Below are positions 61,968-64,000 of a stretch of DNA of 64,000 bases, one piece after another; position 1 is the stretch's first letter; each line of letters starts with the position of its first letter. The notes below the pieces were generated by a model. That model saw only the letters and a list, made by a program, of their open reading frames with translations. It had not been told where the DNA came from and made no database searches. The position numbers and the translations under genes are program-made. The DNA is taken from contig NZ_PGEZ01000001.1 of the NCBI RefSeq assembly GCF_002797495.1, positions 2,542,001-2,606,000 on the forward strand, given 5' to 3'. The stretch is from Mumia flava (lineage in GTDB: Bacteria > Actinomycetota > Actinomycetes > Propionibacteriales > Nocardioidaceae).

Positions 61968-62786
61968 TCAGTGCTCGTGATCGCTGTGGTCGTGGCCGGC
62001 GTCGCCGTCGGCGTGGTCGTGGCCGGCGTCGCCGTGGTCGCCGGTGGTGTCGAGGACGGTGCCCTGGGAGAGGTTCACGACGAGTCCGGAGGCCGTCAGG
62101 TAGAGCCCGTCGGGGAGCTGGATCCGCAGCTCGACGCAGCGCTGCTTGCCGCAACGGGCCGCCGGTCCCTGCTGGTCGGGCCCGGCCGTCCAGGCGCTGC
62201 CCGTGACCGAGACGGACTCGGCGTCGAACGTCGCTCCGGTGCCCTTGAGGGACTCGGCCTGGAGCTGGTCGCTGATCGGGTCGGCGAGGACCACGGCGAG
62301 GGCCGCGGACGTCTCCGCAGGGCTCGGGGGCGGCTGGAACCCGCGTCCGTCGGCCGAGTCGACGGTGCCGGCGCCGAGGTCGACGGTCTGCGTGATCACG
62401 TGGTTGTCGGTGTAGTCGTAGAACGTGACGTCGACGAGGCGCTGCGTCGTCTCGCCCTCGGTCGGCGTGAGGTCCACCGAGAGCAGCTGCGCGACGGGAT
62501 CACCGTCGACGTCGGTCGCGTCGTCCGGCATCGACGCGTCGGTCTCGGCCAGGTGCTTGGCGTACCCGATCTCCTCGATGCTGAGCGGGTCGCGGGGAGC
62601 GCCGATCTCGTCGGGCCGCTCGGTCGGCAGCTCGTTGGTGCGCTCGACGCTGCCGTCGGGCTGAGGCTCGTCGGCGACCACGTCGTCGCCGGTGCGCAGC
62701 GCGATCACGACGGCGAGGACGAGGGCGAAGACCGCCGCGACGGCGACCGTACGAGGTCGTCGCCACGACGTGGATCGTGACGTCAC
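61968..62786 (-). CDS. Membrane-anchored copper amine oxidase N-domain-like protein with His-rich tail
   Basis: The predicted 272-residue protein has an N-terminal membrane helix (TVAVAAVFALVLAVVIAL). An extracytoplasmic part follows that begins DPLSIEEIGYAKHL, like the HPLDPLS start of amine oxidases. Next is LVDVTFYDYTDNHVITQTVDL with GFQPPPSPAE, resembling the N2/N3 substrate-channel domains. The C-terminus is a Gly/Asp/His repeat (GDHGDAGHDHADGDAGHDH) that probably binds copper or another metal. The GTG at 62786 has AGGAG seven bases upstream. It ends 1 base before the catalytic-domain gene, so the two are one operon and probably one complex. No family is certain; the domain match is by eye. 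Confidence 0.65.
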   Translation of the reverse strand: MTSRSTSWRRPRTVAVAAVFALVLAVVIALRTGDDVVADEPQPDGSVERTNELPTERPDEIGAPRDPLSIEEIGYAKHLAETDASMPDDATDVDGDPVAQLLSVDLTPTEGETTQRLVDVTFYDYTDNHVITQTVDLGAGTVDSADGRGFQPPPSPAETSAALAVVLADPISDQLQAESLKGTGATFDAESVSVTGSAWTAGPDQQGPAARCGKQRCVELRIQLPDGLYLTASGLVVNLSQGTVLDTTGDHGDAGHDHADGDAGHDHSDHEH

Positions 62787-62950
62787 GGGCGGGCTCCTGG
62801 GAGACGAGCGGTGGTGCTGGCCGCAGCCTATCCTCGCGGTGGTCCGCTCCGTGGTCCAATTCGACAGATCGGTCAATTCGGCGCGAATCAGGCGACGCGG
62901 GACGTGCCCTGGTGCGCAGAACCACGGCGTACGGGTGTCAAGATGGCCAG

Positions 62951-63721
62951 ATGACGAGCGAACCGATCTACCACCGCTACGTCGCGCTCGGCGACTCCTT
63001 CACCGAAGGGGTCGGTGACCCGGATTCCCGTCGCCCCAACGGGTTGCGCGGCTGGGCGGACCGGGTCGCGGAGGTGCTCGCGACGAAGTCCGACGACTTC
63101 GGGTACGCGAACCTCGCCGTCCGCGGCCGGCTGCTGAAGCCGGTCATCGCCGAGCAGCTCGAGCCCGCGCTCAAGCTCCAGCCCGACCTCATCACGATCT
63201 ACGCCGGCGGCAACGACATCATGCGGCCGAAGGTCGATCTGGACCACCTCGTCGAGCTGTACGACGCCGCGATCGGCCGCCTGTCCGTGACGGGCGCGCG
63301 GGTCGTGATGTTCACCGGATTCGACCTGGGCTTCGCGCCGGTGTTCGGCAAGCTGCGCGGCCGGGTCGCGATCTACAACGAGCTCGTCCGCGAGGTCGCC
63401 GAGACCCATGGGGCGACGATCGTGGACTACTGGCGGTTCCGGGAGTACCGCGACGACCGCTACTGGGACGTCGACCGCCTCCACATGGGGACCGCGGGGC
63501 ACCAGAAGATGGCGATCCACGTCCTCGACACCCTCGGGATCAGCCACGACATCAAGCCGCCGCGACTGCGTGCGATGTCCGCGCAGACCAAGAAGGAGCG
63601 GCGCGACGCCGATCTCGCCTGGGCCAAGGGGTACGCGGTGCCGTGGGTGCAGCGCCGGATCCAGGGCACGTCGTCCGGCGACACCGTGAAGCCGAAGCGC
63701 CCCGAGCTCGCCCCGATCTGA
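62951..63721 (+). CDS. SGNH/GDSL-family hydrolase
   Basis: The predicted 256-residue protein has block I VALGDSFTEGVGD (catalytic Ser), a Gly in block II (YANLAVRGR), the Asn block AGGNDIMRP and the Asp-x-x-His block DVDRLHMGTAGH, so it is a complete SGNH hydrolase. No signal peptide is visible, indicating a cytoplasmic esterase or deacylase; the substrate is unknown. A -10-like CAAGAT (62939-62944) ends 6 bases before the ATG, suggesting a leaderless transcript. The C-terminus is basic. Confidence 0.88.
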   Translation: MTSEPIYHRYVALGDSFTEGVGDPDSRRPNGLRGWADRVAEVLATKSDDFGYANLAVRGRLLKPVIAEQLEPALKLQPDLITIYAGGNDIMRPKVDLDHLVELYDAAIGRLSVTGARVVMFTGFDLGFAPVFGKLRGRVAIYNELVREVAETHGATIVDYWRFREYRDDRYWDVDRLHMGTAGHQKMAIHVLDTLGISHDIKPPRLRAMSAQTKKERRDADLAWAKGYAVPWVQRRIQGTSSGDTVKPKRPELAPI

Positions 63722-63732
63722 CCGCTGCCGCC

Positions 63733-63810
63733 GGTTGAGCCTGTCGAAACCCTGCCCGATCATCAGTGCGGTGGATCCCGGGCACATGCTGCCCAGGATC
63801 CACCGCACTG
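63733..63810. repeat. Short interspersed repeat and long inverted repeat
   Basis: 63733-63751 (GGTTGAGCCTGTCGAAACC) is a short element; a similar 19-mer (16 of 19, reverse complement) lies at 40804-40822 inside fas. CAGTGCGGTGGATCC (63764-63778) and GGATCCACCGCACTG (63796-63810) are perfect complements. Inside, GGGCA and TGCCC extend the stem to about 20 bp around a 5-base tip. The gap to 63863 otherwise shows only another GCGGTGGATCC (63861-63871) at the start of the next gene. Confidence 0.9.
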
Positions 63811-63863
63811 TTGCCTGTGGAAGACGCCAGCGGCGATCCCGCGAACACCGGCAGCATGCAGCG

Positions 63864-64000
63864 GTGGATCCGCCCCGCGACTTGCTGGCCCAGCAACACG
63901 GGGTGGTCGCGCGGCGTCAGCTGCTCGATCTCGGATACTGCGACGACGACATCCGGCGATGGAGGCGACGCCGTGACCTGGTGGAGCTGCACCCAGGGGT
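63864..64000 (+). CDS. AbiEi-type N-terminal domain protein (3' end outside window)
   Basis: From the GTG at 63864 the frame is open to the edge: DLLAQQHGVVARRQLLDLGY, then CDDDIRRWRRRRDLVELHPG. This matches the AbiEi antitoxin-like N-terminal helix-turn-helix also seen at the start of the gene at 35171 (GGYIRTGQLL...ISPRAIARMVHDGDLRRVRHGTY). Actinobacterial genes of this type often continue into a DUF559 nuclease domain, but that part is not visible. The start is uncertain. A long inverted repeat lies 54 bases upstream. Confidence 0.6.
   Translation, partial: MDPPRDLLAQQHGVVARRQLLDLGYCDDDIRRWRRRRDLVELHPG

Overview
The window is chromosomal DNA of a very high-GC actinomycete. Gene order, the type I fatty acid synthase, Rex control of heme genes, menaquinone genes and system II cytochrome c maturation all point to Actinomycetota. 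A Nocardioidaceae/Propionibacteriales member is my best guess, but no rRNA or other phylogenetic marker is present, so this is inference. No tRNA, rRNA, CRISPR array, insertion sequence or prophage was seen.

Layout. 1-5982: the end of a glutaredoxin-like gene, then a rex-hemA-hemC-cobA/hemD-hemB operon behind a recognisable Rex operator. 6001-7428 (-): secreted lytic transglycosylase with a Pro/Thr tail, with tandem 11-bp regulator-like boxes upstream. 7655-13618: hemL, a histidine phosphatase, then thiol-disulfide protein, CcdA, ResB and CcsB, the cytochrome c maturation set in the order known from mycobacteria. 13852-18931: small membrane protein, threonine dehydratase-like enzyme, Ser/Thr kinase, DUF4229 protein, cysteine desulfhydrase-like enzyme and a TMEM175-type K+ channel. 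19149-21606 (-): Tat-exported PhoD phosphatase and dienelactone hydrolase. 21731-27205: menA (-) and menE-MBL hydrolase-menC-menD. 27769-30479: AurF-like diiron oxygenase and FprB ferredoxin reductase. 30510-33851 (-): acyl-CoA carboxylase beta subunit, biotin carrier protein and acyl-CoA ligase, with a TetR gene divergent. 35171-36181: AbiEi/DUF559 nuclease gene bracketed by paired palindromes. 36408-45987 (-): fas-acpS. 46241-49522: GMC oxidoreductase and aldehyde dehydrogenase. 49742-51826 (-): long phosphotransacetylase. 51990-57289: a 1419-residue secreted LamG/metallophosphatase and a lipoprotein. 57296-62786 (-): DUF3516 helicase and a split copper-amine-oxidase-like pair. 62951-63721: SGNH hydrolase. 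The right edge cuts a second AbiEi-like gene, also preceded by a long inverted repeat.

How it works together. Heme synthesis, cytochrome c maturation and menaquinone synthesis build the respiratory chain, and Rex links heme supply to the NADH/NAD+ ratio. The carboxylase promoter and the fas promoter share a CATGAGGAA/TTCCTCATG operator, so malonyl-CoA supply and fatty acid synthesis are probably controlled by one regulator. Many genes start 5-8 bases after a TANNNT -10 hexamer, indicating widespread leaderless transcription.

The most unusual structure is the palindrome pair (72 bp centre to centre) repeated with the same internal motifs on both sides of the AbiEi/DUF559 nuclease gene. A compact relative of it lies beside the second such gene at the right edge. 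The split copper-amine-oxidase-like pair with an altered cofactor site is the second point of interest.
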